Source: Bythopirellula sp964195615 (lineage in GTDB: Bacteria; Planctomycetota; Planctomycetia; Pirellulales; Lacipirellulaceae). From it: a stretch of 64,000 nt of DNA. The stretch is taken from positions 6,863-70,862 of the forward strand of contig CAXMSB010000159.1 of NCBI GenBank assembly GCA_964195615.1, given 5' to 3'. Positions 26,418 through 35,652 of the stretch are shown here, in pieces. The position numbers and the translations under genes are program-made. Below the pieces are notes generated by a model. That model worked only from the letters and a program-made list of their open reading frames with translations, made no database searches and was not told the origin of the DNA. Every line of letters begins with the position of its first letter. The first letter of the stretch is position 1.

Positions 26418-27486
26418 TGCGACGCCTCACTTCGATAACAACTAGGTTAATCCTCCGCCGGTCTATTCGCCCAGCGGTGCGATATCTTGCCAAAATTATC
26501 GTGCGGCCCATGCACACCCGCCGTTAGACACGGACGTTGTTGAATTGCTTTCGGCGTGAAACGCCGATGGGGACTTAGAAACTAGCGTCGGACGATGAAG
26601 CCGAAGCGTCAAAGCAATTCGCCAAAACTGCTTCGGTCATTTTGTCCGATGCAGGTTCGGGAATTCGATGTCTGCCCCAGACGGGACAGTCTGGATCATC
26701 GAACCAACTGCCGCTAACACCAGTCGGGCGATTTCACCGACCGCATTTGAGAATAGCCGGCTTCGACGCTTGGAAGGGGGCAACCCACCCGTGCATCCAA
26801 TCGTTAACCTCCAGGGTGCGGCGGTGTGCACAACCGCTGAGCTTAGCGAACGTTCGTTAACCTGCTCACGTGACCGTGTACTAGCCCGCTAGCAAAATCC
26901 CTCGTACCAATAATCTCTGCTGGTTGGTACGCCGTCGCTAGTTTGGTAGTCACCGTTTCTGGCTTCCCAAGTACCAGTTATTATAATGCTAGAGTGCCAT
27001 TCAACTGTTTAACCTCGAAAAGCCGGATTACTCCACGTGAATAAAATCAATAAGTAATGGACCGAGACTGCCGCATCGCGAGAGTTTGGCATCCCTTCGA
27101 CGACTTTAAGACATGCCTCGACACGAGGCGACATCGAGACTGCTACGACGGCCTGCGGACTACCATTGCTATATGGTCCATCGATTCAGAAATATAAACG
27201 GAAATATCGGCCTAACAACAAGATCAGCGGTGTCATCCGCCGTCGCCGTACAGCCGTAAGAAGCAAAGGGTTCATTCACGCAGTGCCAGATTCATCTATG
27301 CCCCAGGGTTCGGCGTTATGTGGATTGAGAGCGTTCTGGGGGCCAGCCATAAAAGGCAATCGCAAAGATACGCAAATCACCTGTGCTACATGCAAAGGGA
27401 GGGCAACGAGCAAGACTGTCTCTTAACCGGTCCTGAGGTCGCTTGCTCGAAACACAGATTGCACACTTCGGTCTTCTTGGCTGCCG
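26418..27486. other. About 1.07 kb without a recognisable gene
   Basis: Only short ORFs without family likeness are found on either strand. Base composition is lower in GC than in the housekeeping parts and stop codons are frequent in all frames. A GCCGTTAGAC stretch at about 26521 resembles an integron core site, but no partner arm was found. Confidence 0.4.
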
Positions 27487-27739
27487 TATCCTGCGGCGGA
27501 GTGCACACCCGCTGCACTTAACGGAACCTACGTTTCCTGCGGCGCGCTGTGGCCGTCAACTAACTTCCCTGCGCCAAGAGGCCCCGAGGGGGCGGTTAAG
27601 TTTCTGAGCGGATTCGGGTCCCATGCCGGTGGTTTCGTCACGCACATGTCACGCCGGCTGGAAACCGGTGGCGAGGGGATGGGAGACTATACGCCATGGA
27701 ACCGAGGCGCGAAGGGGTACCCCCGGATCCAAAATTCCC
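27487..27739 (-). repeat. Long inverted repeat, right arm
   Basis: Reverse-complement partner of 23817-24059. Similarity fades on the outer side near GGATCCAAAATT (27725-27736) and on the inner side near 27487, which gives the borders. From 27740 to 27936 no gene is recognised. Confidence 0.8.
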
Positions 27740-27936
27740 CCAGCGCACTTACATGATACCCCTATCCACACGGACAGTTGCAACATGCTTCAACACTCCA
27801 CGGAAGACGCTCACAGTGACCGCAGCACGTGACTACAGCACACCAAACACCCGATTGTAGCCTCGGCTGCGAACGGACTGGGGTGGGTGGGTCCCGACAC
27901 GATGCACTGACGGCGCACGGAGTGGGCCAGCACTCG

Positions 27937-29168
27937 CTAGCCGATCGCCATTGCCACCTCCATCCCCTTGGCAAAGTCACGCTCGGCGTACACTTGGGTC
28001 ACGCCCAGCTTACTATGGCCGAGTATCACTCCCGCCGCCTCCAGGCCAAATTCTCGACGGATTTCGGTGGCCGCGGCGTGGCGTAGCTGGTTGGGTGACC
28101 AGTGGTGCTCTGACTGCCACTCGCGAAGTTCCTGCTTCTCGGCTTCGGTGAACTTAGAAAGCAGTTTGTAGCCCAACTTCGGGTGAGGAAAGGCCTTGTC
28201 ACACCCGCGATTGATGGCACGGCGATAGCTGCAAGTCGTGTAGCACTCACCCGCTTCTCGCTTGGGATTGCTTTTGCGTCTTCGTGAGGGGCTCGGTGGA
28301 GTTCTTCTGGTGGATCGTGAGCCGGCATAACGCTTGGCCACGCTATCGATGGGTCGGAAGCAGTACATCGAGACATCGCGGGCCAGATACCGCAAGAGTA
28401 TCTCCTGCCCCCTCGGCCCGATGGGGATGATTCGGTCACGCCCGTGGTGCTCGGTCTTGTGGGACTCAGGCCGGTATTCCCAAACCTCACCGCTGCGGTC
28501 GATATCACACGGTCGCATGATACAGACCTCCCCAGGCCGCATCCCCGTCAGACGCTGTAGGCGGGTCATATCGGCCACTATGCTAAGCATGTGTACTAGG
28601 TAGCCGTGGCTACAGCGGCCACTGGGGGGCTCTCAGGGGCCTCTGTGCGGCCCTTCCGCAGGCCATCCACCGTAGATAGCGCCTGATGGACGCTCGCGGG
28701 AACCAATTCCTTGGAAACTCCCCAGCGAAAGACTCGCCGGACCCGGCTGATGGCGCAGTTGATCCCGGACCTACTCCGCCCCGTGGAAATCAGCCTTTGT
28801 CGGACTGCCTCAAGTGCCAGCGGTCCGAACTCCCGGGCGGGGCTATTGCCGTACAGTTCCCGGATTGGGCGCAGGGAGGATTTGATTACGGCCACTTCGC
28901 TGGTCTGCTCGCCGTTCTTGCGATAGTAGCCCTTGGCGAATTTCCAGTAGCGCAAGAGCAACTCCGCTACGGTGAGGTCACTGTCCTGCCCACTAGCCAG
29001 TCCTCGGCCATTGGCTAGCCACTCTTCTATCAGACGGTCGTACTCACGCTTGCTGGTCTTGGTCCCGTGCCGCCCCAGATAGATGTCGCGGCCATTGAGG
29101 GTGACAACCGCTTGCCCGCTGGCCCTGTGTTTGCGGTACTTGGGAACAGAATTCGATAGTCTTGGCAT
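27937..29168 (-). pseudogene. Tyrosine integrase, broken by one frameshift
   Basis: Two adjoining frames form one integrase of about 410 residues. The first (29168 to 28596, 190 residues) has an Arm-type N-terminus (DIYLGRHGTKTSKREYDRLI) and the SAM-like core-binding domain. The second (to 27937) has the catalytic domain with Arg in LQRLTGMRPGEV, the LRHAAATEIR motif, GHSKLGVTQVYAERD with His and Tyr. The shift is near 28605, where the first frame meets TAG and the second goes on as LVHMLSIVADMTRLQRL. All catalytic residues are kept, so the break is recent, or a sequencing error or an unusual frameshift. It is adjacent to the truncated comF and may have inserted there. Confidence 0.75.
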
Positions 29169-29194
29169 CGTGCAGTCTCCTATGGTTCGGACGC

Positions 29195-29216
29195 CAAAAC
29201 GGTATATACCGTTTTG
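29195..29216. promoter_or_regulatory. Perfect 22-bp palindrome upstream of the integrase
   Basis: Half site CAAAACGGTAT followed by its exact reverse complement. It begins 26 bases upstream of the integrase start (29168). Such a site fits an operator for a dimeric repressor or for integrase self-control; no matching regulator gene is recognised nearby. Confidence 0.5.
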
Positions 29217-29332
29217 CGCCTCTTAAACAACAGGCTGCACTGCCGACCATCGACAGGTATTTCACTCTGGAAATCAGCGGGTTTCGTAACTTTCAGTTAC
29301 CCGCATTCCATTATACAGTTCCCTTGCTGGAG

Positions 29333-29779
29333 ATGAAAGAGGATGCCACGGACCGGCTGGCGGGCGCGTTCGGAAAGCTCATCGCACTGCGGTTCGGCAA
29401 GACAATCCGCGAGCTTGAGCCCGATGCGGTGGTGCCGATCCCCATGCACGTCTGGCGAAGACTGTCGCGTCGGGCGAATCCGCCCGTTTCGCTGGCGGCG
29501 ACGATCGGTCGACAGTTGGGTCTGCCAGTCGAGACGAATTTGCTCAGTTGGCAGCGCGACACCTCGGCCCAATTGGGCCTCTCGCAGCAGGGCCGTTTCC
29601 GCAACATGCGGGACGTAATGCGCGTTCGGCCCGGCTATCGGTTGGACGCACCACGACTGCTGCTGGTCGACGACATTCTCACCACGGGCGCCACTTGCAG
29701 CGAAGCGGCCCGCGTGCTGAAACGGAGCGGCGCCGCGGAGGTCTCCGTGGTGGTCGTGGGCCGAACGCCTATTGTTTGA
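29333..29779 (+). pseudogene. comF: ComF-like phosphoribosyltransferase, 5' end missing
   Basis: The phosphoribosyltransferase half of ComF is intact: VVPIPMHVWRRLSRRANPPVSLAA, the stretch LGLSQQGRFRNM, and the PRPP-binding loop LLLVDDILTTGATCSEAARVL. The N-terminal zinc-finger part with CxxC pairs is absent. Upstream of about 29325 the sequence belongs to the integrase region, so the gene was probably cut by insertion. A start at the ATG at 29333 would give 148 residues; an open frame reaches 29162 but is not ComF-like. I could not find the missing 5' part on the other side of the island. Confidence 0.65.
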
Positions 29780-29894
29780 CCCCGACGGGTAGTCATAACC
29801 GTTAAATTCCTGCTACAAAACAACCTCCGATGGGCTATCATTGAGGGTCCCCGCCAGATCCCCTAACCCAGCCGGCAACTCCCAGTAGTCCGCC

Positions 29895-30833
29895 ATGGAT
29901 ATTCCTGAATTCTCCGCCGCTTCCAAGCGCCGACCGCTCGACCCGTTTCGTCGTGCCGTGATTCGCGGCTTGGGGGTGTTGCTGCCGCCGCTGTTGACGA
30001 TCGTCATTTTTGTTTGGATCGGCAACACCGTGGCCAACTACGTGTTGGGGCCGATGGAAGCTGGCTCCCGTCGCGTTCTGGTTGCCCACTACCAGGATCG
30101 GATTCTGCCAGAGAATAGTATTCCCGAGGAGCAGTTAACCGACGGTAGGGCGCAGCTCGACGGCGTGCTCTATCAGCAAACCGCCGACGGACGCTTCGTA
30201 CCCGCGGAAGACTACGAATATGTCGAGCAGGCACTGGAACCGCTGTCCGTGCCAGAGAAAGCCAACGAGATCTACGGCGACTTCGTCGACCAGAAATTTC
30301 TCCAGCCGCATGTGGTGATCCCGCTGTTTCTGTGTGTCTTTCTGCTGGTGTTGTATCTGCTGGGAAGATTCCTGGCGGCTGGCGTGGGCCGATTCTTCTG
30401 GATGCAGTTTGAACGAATCATCAATCGGCTGCCGCTGATTCGTAACGTCTACTCGTCAGTCAAGCAGGTGACCGATTTCCTGTTCAGCGAACGGGAGATC
30501 GAGTACACGCGCGTCGTGGCGATCGAGTATCCCCGCAAGGGAATCTGGACGATCGCCATGGTCACGGGCGAGAGCCTGCTCGACATCCGCTGTGCGGCCA
30601 ACGAACCGGTGCTGTCGCTGTTGGTGCCGACCTCGCCGATGCCTTTTACCGGGTTTACGGTCACGGTGAGGAAAAGTGCAACGATCGACCTGGACATCAC
30701 GATCGACCCGGCGTTCCAGTTCATCGTCAGTTGCGGCGTGGTGGTGCCATCGCCGCAGATTTCGCAGGCTCTGGCGGATCGCGAACAGTCGCAACAGTCC
30801 GCTTCCTCGCTCTCCGCGCCGGTTGGCGAGTAG
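29895..30833 (+). CDS. DUF502 family membrane protein
   Basis: A 312-residue inner-membrane protein. A first membrane segment (GLGVLLPPLLTIVIFVWIG) is followed by an extra domain of about 80 residues (RVLVAHYQDRILPENSIPEEQL...), then a second segment (VVIPLFLCVFLLVLYLLGRFLAAG) and the conserved DUF502 body (INRLPLIRNVYSSVKQVTDFLF, TSPMPFTGFTVTV). The extra domain between the segments is longer than in most family members. Function unknown. It lies upstream of hemC. Confidence 0.85.
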   Translation: MDIPEFSAASKRRPLDPFRRAVIRGLGVLLPPLLTIVIFVWIGNTVANYVLGPMEAGSRRVLVAHYQDRILPENSIPEEQLTDGRAQLDGVLYQQTADGRFVPAEDYEYVEQALEPLSVPEKANEIYGDFVDQKFLQPHVVIPLFLCVFLLVLYLLGRFLAAGVGRFFWMQFERIINRLPLIRNVYSSVKQVTDFLFSEREIEYTRVVAIEYPRKGIWTIAMVTGESLLDIRCAANEPVLSLLVPTSPMPFTGFTVTVRKSATIDLDITIDPAFQFIVSCGVVVPSPQISQALADREQSQQSASSLSAPVGE

Positions 30834-30918
30834 CGATTGCTGGCAAGCGATTGACGCTCTACGATAGAGGCTTCCTCCGTCGTTTCCGCTTGGCACCTTG
30901 GGTTGAGATTGACCACTC

Positions 30919-31842
30919 GTGACAGCTCCCCGCGTTCGCATCGGCACTCGTGCAAGCCAATTGGCCCAATGGCAGGCCAACTGGGTGGCTGACGAGCTGC
31001 GCAAGTTGGGCGCCTCGGTCGAATTGGTCGAGATCGCCACCAGCGGCGACGTCCAGCAGGTCGGGCCGATTGCTGGCATCGGGCTGCAGGGTGTCTTTAC
31101 CAAGGAGATCCAAGCGGCACTGCTCAACCAGCAGGTCGACGTCGCCGTGCATAGCCTCAAAGATCTTCCCACTGAAACGGTGGGCGGCCTGATGCTCGCG
31201 GCCGTGCCCCGGCGTGAAAGCTCTGCCGACGCTCTGGTTTCCAACACGGCACAAGCGCTCGCCGAGTTATCCCCAGGTGCCCGCGTGGGAACCGGCAGCC
31301 ACCGCCGTCAGGCACAACTGAGACACTTGCGGCCTGATCTGCAGGTGGTTGGCATTCGTGGGAACGTTGACACTCGCCTACGCAAACTCGACGAGGAGCA
31401 GTACGACGCGATCATCCTTGCCGCAGCCGGCTTGCGGCGTCTCGGTTGGGAAGGTCGCATCCGAGAACTGCTCGAGCCGCCGCGGATGTTGCCCTCGCCA
31501 GGGCAGGGGGCTTTGGGGCTGGAATGTCGCGCGGCTGACTCCGCCTCGGGAGTGCTTCTTGCTGAACTGGACCATCTACCCTCGCATCAGGCCGTGACTG
31601 CGGAACGCTCGATGCTGGCGCTGCTACATGCCGGTTGTTCGGCGCCAGTGGGCGCTTGGGGACGGATCGAAGGGGCCGAGCTCGTGCTGGACGGGTTGGT
31701 TGCCAATCTGGAGGGGACGCAGGTGTTGCGAGCCTCGGCTCGTGGCGAAACCGCAAGCGGAGATCAGCTTGGTCAGAGGGTCGCGGAGGACTTGCTTGAG
31801 CAGGGGGCCGCGGCGATCGTGGAAGCGGCACGAGATGCTTAA
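30919..31842 (+). CDS. hemC: Hydroxymethylbilane synthase (porphobilinogen deaminase)
   Basis: Joins four porphobilinogen units into hydroxymethylbilane for haem and other tetrapyrroles, in the cytoplasm. The 307-residue product has RIGTRASQLAQWQA at the start, the catalytic region VAVHSLKDLPTE with its Asp, GTGSHRRQAQLRHLRPDL, LPSPGQGALGLECR, and the cofactor-bearing cysteine in LHAGCSAPVGAWG. Start is a GTG at 30919. Length and motifs are as in the family. From 31843 to 32001 no gene is recognised. Confidence 0.96.
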   Translation: MTAPRVRIGTRASQLAQWQANWVADELRKLGASVELVEIATSGDVQQVGPIAGIGLQGVFTKEIQAALLNQQVDVAVHSLKDLPTETVGGLMLAAVPRRESSADALVSNTAQALAELSPGARVGTGSHRRQAQLRHLRPDLQVVGIRGNVDTRLRKLDEEQYDAIILAAAGLRRLGWEGRIRELLEPPRMLPSPGQGALGLECRAADSASGVLLAELDHLPSHQAVTAERSMLALLHAGCSAPVGAWGRIEGAELVLDGLVANLEGTQVLRASARGETASGDQLGQRVAEDLLEQGAAAIVEAARDA

Positions 31843-32001
31843 CTCGTCGTGCTAGCGGCAACCTCTGCCGATCTTCGACCCTCGGAAGCGGCAGGCTCTG
31901 CCGGATCGTCGCGCCAGCATCATTGGGGCGCGATTCTCGCTGGCTCCGTAACACTCTACCCGGCTAGTACTTATGCCCAGGCGCAAGAATTACCACCTAG
32001 T

Positions 32002-32017
32002 TGGCACGGCGCGTGCG
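32002..32017 (+). promoter_or_regulatory. Sigma-54-type promoter before the flagellar genes
   Basis: TGGCACG, four bases, then GTGC: the -24 GG and -12 GC have the correct spacing and only one base of the -12 element differs from TGGCACG-N4-TTGC. It lies 53 bases before the flgF start, where many bacteria control basal-body genes by sigma-54. Confidence 0.5.
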
Positions 32018-32069
32018 TAGACGTTCGTCGATGGCAGGGGGGCGCACCTGCAATCCCCAATGGGCGATC

Positions 32070-32825
32070 ATGCCATACGGAATGTACCTCTCGGCCGAAG
32101 GCGCCAAGGCTCAGGCACAGCGTCTGGAGTTTATCGCCAACAATCTGGCCAACGTCGACACGCCCGGCTTCAAACGCGACGTGCCAACCTTTCAGGCCCG
32201 ATTTGCCGAGGCGATTCAGCGTGGCGAAGACTATCCGGGCAGCAAGTCACAGAACGACATCGGTGGCGGCGTGAAGCTGATGGGAGTCGAGACCGACTTT
32301 TCCCACGCCACGCTCCGCAGCACCAGCGTCGGCACCGATCTGGCGATCAACGGAGACGGATTTTTTTCGGTCCGCGGCGAGGGCGGAGAGGATTTCCTCA
32401 CTCGCGCGGGGAACTTCATGGTCGACGCCACAGGCCGCATGGTCACGCAGACCGGCAAGTTCTCGGTGCTGGACGACGGAGGTGGCGAGATCAAGCTCGA
32501 CCCCGAACTTCCCTGGGAAATTATGTCGGGCGGCGTCATCGAACAGGCCGGCCAGAGAATCGCCATCGGACTGGAACGGCCCCAATCGCTCGGCGATTTG
32601 GTCAAGGTCGGCAGCAACATGTTCCGCTCCTTGGGCCCCGTCGAGACGGTTGCCGAGGGCGATCGCAACATTCGCCAAGGTTACCTCGAAATGTCGGGCG
32701 TGAGCTCGACTCGCGAGATGATGTCGATGATCGAAACATCACGGGCTTTCGAAGCGAACACCAAGTTGATTCAGCATCAGGATGGGATGTTGAGCCAATT
32801 GTTGAGTCGGGTGTTGGCTTCGTAA
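32070..32825 (+). CDS. flgF: Flagellar basal-body rod protein FlgF
   Basis: Proximal or distal rod component, exported by the flagellar secretion system. The 251-residue form begins at the ATG at 32070 (MPYGMYLSAEGAKAQAQRLEFI), which matches the N-terminal rod/hook helix with the ANNLANVDTPGFKRD motif; the open frame to 32001 is not used because it lacks family likeness. The central part has DLAINGDGFFSVRGEGGEDFLTRAGNF, and the C-terminus has GYLEMSGVSSTREMMSMIETSRAFEAN. It is the first gene of the flagellar run and lies 73 bases before flgG. Naming as FlgF rather than a second FlgG rests on position and length. Confidence 0.9.
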   Translation: MPYGMYLSAEGAKAQAQRLEFIANNLANVDTPGFKRDVPTFQARFAEAIQRGEDYPGSKSQNDIGGGVKLMGVETDFSHATLRSTSVGTDLAINGDGFFSVRGEGGEDFLTRAGNFMVDATGRMVTQTGKFSVLDDGGGEIKLDPELPWEIMSGGVIEQAGQRIAIGLERPQSLGDLVKVGSNMFRSLGPVETVAEGDRNIRQGYLEMSGVSSTREMMSMIETSRAFEANTKLIQHQDGMLSQLLSRVLAS

Positions 32826-32898
32826 GTGCGCCGGGGTCGGGGACGACCAGGCTCGCTGAGTTATTTAATGTTGGAAAACTGATTAGGGACTGAAAATC

Positions 32899-33702
32899 AT
32901 GAGCGTTCAAACCCTCTATACTGCCGCCACGGGCATGGAAGCCCTCGAGACCAAGCTCGACGTGATCGCCAATAACATGGCGAATATCAACACGACCGGG
33001 TTCAAGAAAGATCGGGCGAATTTCGAGGACCTCATCTATCGGGTCAATCGGCTGCCTGGCTCGACCGACGCCGACGGGAATCTCACCTCGACCGGTATCG
33101 AAGTCGGTTTGGGTACCCGGGTCACCAGCACGCAGACCAATCACACCCAAGGCGCGATGCAGGCCACCGGCAACCCGATGGATTTCGCCATCCAGGGTCG
33201 TGGATTTTTCAAGGTAACCGATCCCGCTGGAGATTTTCTGTACACCCGGGCCGGCAATTTTGGCGTCAACGCCACGGGACAACTGGTGTTGGGTTCGGCC
33301 CACACCGGTTGGGTGGTCGACCCGGCGGTGACCATTCCCGACAACGCGGTCGACGTGGTGGTCACCTCCGATGGTCAGGTACAGTACCGCACAACTGACA
33401 CTCCCACGCTGCAAACCGCTGGGCAACTCAGCCTGGCAACCTTTATCAACCCCGACGGCCTGCTGAAAGTGGGTGACAATCTCTACAAGGAAACCGACGC
33501 TTCGGGAACGGCCACGGATCTCAATCCTGGATCGCCCGGCGTTGGCGTGGTTGCACAGGGCGCGCTGGAGTCGTCGAACGTCGAGCCGGTGCAGGAATTG
33601 ATCGACCTGATCACCACGCAGCGGGCGTTCGAGCTCAACTCGCAAGTGGTGCAGGCCGGCGACCAGATCATGCAAATCGCCGCCAATCTCCGACGAGGCT
33701 AA
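32899..33702 (+). CDS. flgG: Flagellar distal rod protein FlgG
   Basis: Builds the distal rod that crosses the periplasm. The 267 residues match the usual length (about 260). It begins MSVQTLYTAATGMEALETKL with VIANNMANINTTGFKK, has FAIQGRGFFKVTDPAGDFLYTRAGNF in the middle and ends LESSNVEPVQELIDLITTQRAFELN. Flanked by flgF and flgA, separated from flgA by 10 bases. Confidence 0.96.
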   Translation: MSVQTLYTAATGMEALETKLDVIANNMANINTTGFKKDRANFEDLIYRVNRLPGSTDADGNLTSTGIEVGLGTRVTSTQTNHTQGAMQATGNPMDFAIQGRGFFKVTDPAGDFLYTRAGNFGVNATGQLVLGSAHTGWVVDPAVTIPDNAVDVVVTSDGQVQYRTTDTPTLQTAGQLSLATFINPDGLLKVGDNLYKETDASGTATDLNPGSPGVGVVAQGALESSNVEPVQELIDLITTQRAFELNSQVVQAGDQIMQIAANLRRG

Positions 33703-33712
33703 GACCCACGAC

Positions 33713-34771
33713 ATGAAATCACTCACCATAAGACTATTGGTTATTTTCGTCGCCGTGCTGGCCGCTGGTGCTCCGTCGGCGTTTGGGGCGAACGTGTCGC
33801 TCCGTGCCAGGTCGAACCACCAAGGCACGATGGTCCGACTGGGCGACATTGCCGACATCTCGGCCGCGTCGACCACCGAACTCAACGACCTGAGCACCAC
33901 GGTGCTGTTGCCGGCGCCAGCGCCCGGGACGCACCACTTTCTGCGGCGATCGCAGATTCGCGATTTGCTCGTAGCTCGGGGTGTTGATCTGGGTGCTATT
34001 TACATGAGTGGGGCTGATGTCGTTGAGCTTAGCGTCGCGAAACCGCAAGCGGTGGTTGGAGCTGTTGGAGGGTCTTCGGGTGCTCAACCGACTAGGGAAG
34101 AGATTGATTTCTCGCTGCAGGCTTTGATCCAGCGACATTTGAACCAGCAGACGGGACACACTCGTTGGCGAATAGAAACACCGCTCGATTCCTCCGCCTA
34201 TCTGCGCCTGGCGAAACTCGGTTATGACCTTACCGTCTCCGGCGGGCGCAAGCCGTGGACCGGCAGGCAGTACTTCAAGGTCGTTGGCAGCCAGACTGAC
34301 CAGGACGTGACCGTCGTGACGACCGTCACCAAGATTCAACCGGTGGTCACGGTGCTTCGCACCATTCAACGGGGCGACTTGATTCGTACCTCCGACGTTG
34401 AAATCAGGCAGCATGAAGGCCACCTATCCAAAGCGGCAGTTTCCAGCTTAGCGGAAGCCGTCGGCATGGAAGCCCAACGCTCCATCAAGGCGGATACGAT
34501 CGTCTTGGAAAACCACTTGAGAGCCCCGCTGCTGGTCGAACGGGGCGAGACCGTGACCATCTTTGCCCATACCGCGGGAATCACCGTGCGAACATTCGCC
34601 GTGGCCCGCCAGGACGGCGCCCATGGAGAACTGGTACAGGTGGAAAGGCTCAATAGCAAAGAGCGATTCGTGGCCCGTGTTTCGGGGCGACGCCAATTGG
34701 AAGTGCTGGCGACGGGCGCCACGACCGGCGACTTCGCCACGCTGCCGCGCCACGAGCCGCTACGACGCTAG
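33713..34771 (+). CDS. flgA: P-ring assembly chaperone FlgA
   Basis: Periplasmic chaperone for assembly of the P ring (FlgI). The 352-residue product has a signal peptide (LLVIFVAVLAAGAPSAFGA) and the SAF-domain region in the C-terminal part (TVLRTIQRGDLIRTSDVEIRQHEG, AQRSIKADTIVLENHLRAP). It is longer than the usual 220-240 residues because of an N-terminal extra domain of about 110 residues (VSLRARSNHQGTMVRLGDIADISA). The first domain is also of the FlgA/SAF type, as in other planctomycetes. Confidence 0.9.
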   Translation: MKSLTIRLLVIFVAVLAAGAPSAFGANVSLRARSNHQGTMVRLGDIADISAASTTELNDLSTTVLLPAPAPGTHHFLRRSQIRDLLVARGVDLGAIYMSGADVVELSVAKPQAVVGAVGGSSGAQPTREEIDFSLQALIQRHLNQQTGHTRWRIETPLDSSAYLRLAKLGYDLTVSGGRKPWTGRQYFKVVGSQTDQDVTVVTTVTKIQPVVTVLRTIQRGDLIRTSDVEIRQHEGHLSKAAVSSLAEAVGMEAQRSIKADTIVLENHLRAPLLVERGETVTIFAHTAGITVRTFAVARQDGAHGELVQVERLNSKERFVARVSGRRQLEVLATGATTGDFATLPRHEPLRR

Positions 34772-34817
34772 ACCCACACATTTATCTTTCACAGTCCAAT
34801 AGCAACGAGAACTTCCG

Positions 34818-35501
34818 ATGAAGCGGGAAATCATTCAACACGCCTGTTACGCCCTGACGGCCGTCGCCCTGGCGGCCGGCTCGGTCGAGGCACAAGACGG
34901 CAGCTTGTTTCTTAAGTCGGCCCAATCGCCACAGGGGCTCACGCTGCAAAACAGCTCGTTCATCCATCTCGATTTGCCGCCGGAGGCCCGTCCTCGCGAG
35001 TTGCAGGAACAGGATATCATCACGGTACTGGTCGACTTCCGCTCGCGTTTCTTGAGCGAAGGCGATGCCGAAAGCCGCAAGACGGCTAGCATCGCAGCGG
35101 TGCTAGCCGACTGGCTAAGACTCGACGGCGGCGCCATCAAGCCCGCCCCGCAATCCGACGGAGACCCGACAATTACCGGCTCGCTGAACAGTCAATTTCG
35201 GGCCGAGGCAGACGCGACGAGCCGCGATTCGTTGACCTTCCGCATTGCCGCGAAGATCGTCGACATTCGGCCCAACGGAAACCTGGTAATCGAAGCCCAT
35301 CAAGTGATTCGCAACAACGAGGAGCGTTGGCGAATTTCGCTCACGGGTGTCGTGCGTCGCGAAGCGATTCAAGCGGATCGTACGGTGAGCAGCGACTCCA
35401 TCGCCGAGCTGCAAATTGACAAGGATGAACTGGGCCAGGTCCGCGACGGGTACGCCCGCGGCTGGCTCGGGCGTTGGTACGACCATTACAAACCGTTTTA
35501 A
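34818..35501 (+). CDS. flgH: Flagellar L-ring protein FlgH
   Basis: Forms the outer-membrane ring of the flagellum. The 227-residue product has the family core: ARPRELQEQDIITVLVDFRSR-like start, the central SLNSQFRAEADATSRDSLTFRIAAKIVDI and the end NGNLVIEAHQVIRNNEERWRISLTGVVR. The N-terminus is a signal peptide ending AGSVEA, with no lipobox cysteine at the cut site, whereas enterobacterial FlgH is a lipoprotein. Between flgA and flgI, in the standard ring order. Confidence 0.93.
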   Translation: MKREIIQHACYALTAVALAAGSVEAQDGSLFLKSAQSPQGLTLQNSSFIHLDLPPEARPRELQEQDIITVLVDFRSRFLSEGDAESRKTASIAAVLADWLRLDGGAIKPAPQSDGDPTITGSLNSQFRAEADATSRDSLTFRIAAKIVDIRPNGNLVIEAHQVIRNNEERWRISLTGVVRREAIQADRTVSSDSIAELQIDKDELGQVRDGYARGWLGRWYDHYKPF

Positions 35502-35652
35502 TGATGACTGCGCGCCCAATGGCCCCAATGTTAGCGTTTGCTAGCGAAATCCAGGCTTCCGTTGGGCGCCTTCGGCTCATTGGAAACGCAGAGGTCAATA
35601 GGGTCGAGAGTCGAAGGTCGAGAGTCTAGAGCCAGATTGTTAGCTGTTGGAA

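Noticed and set aside
26515..26530. Integron attC-like core (GCCGTTAGAC)
   Set aside because: The facing core (RYYYAAC) with matching inner arms was not found within 150 bases on either side, so it is not a convincing attC site.
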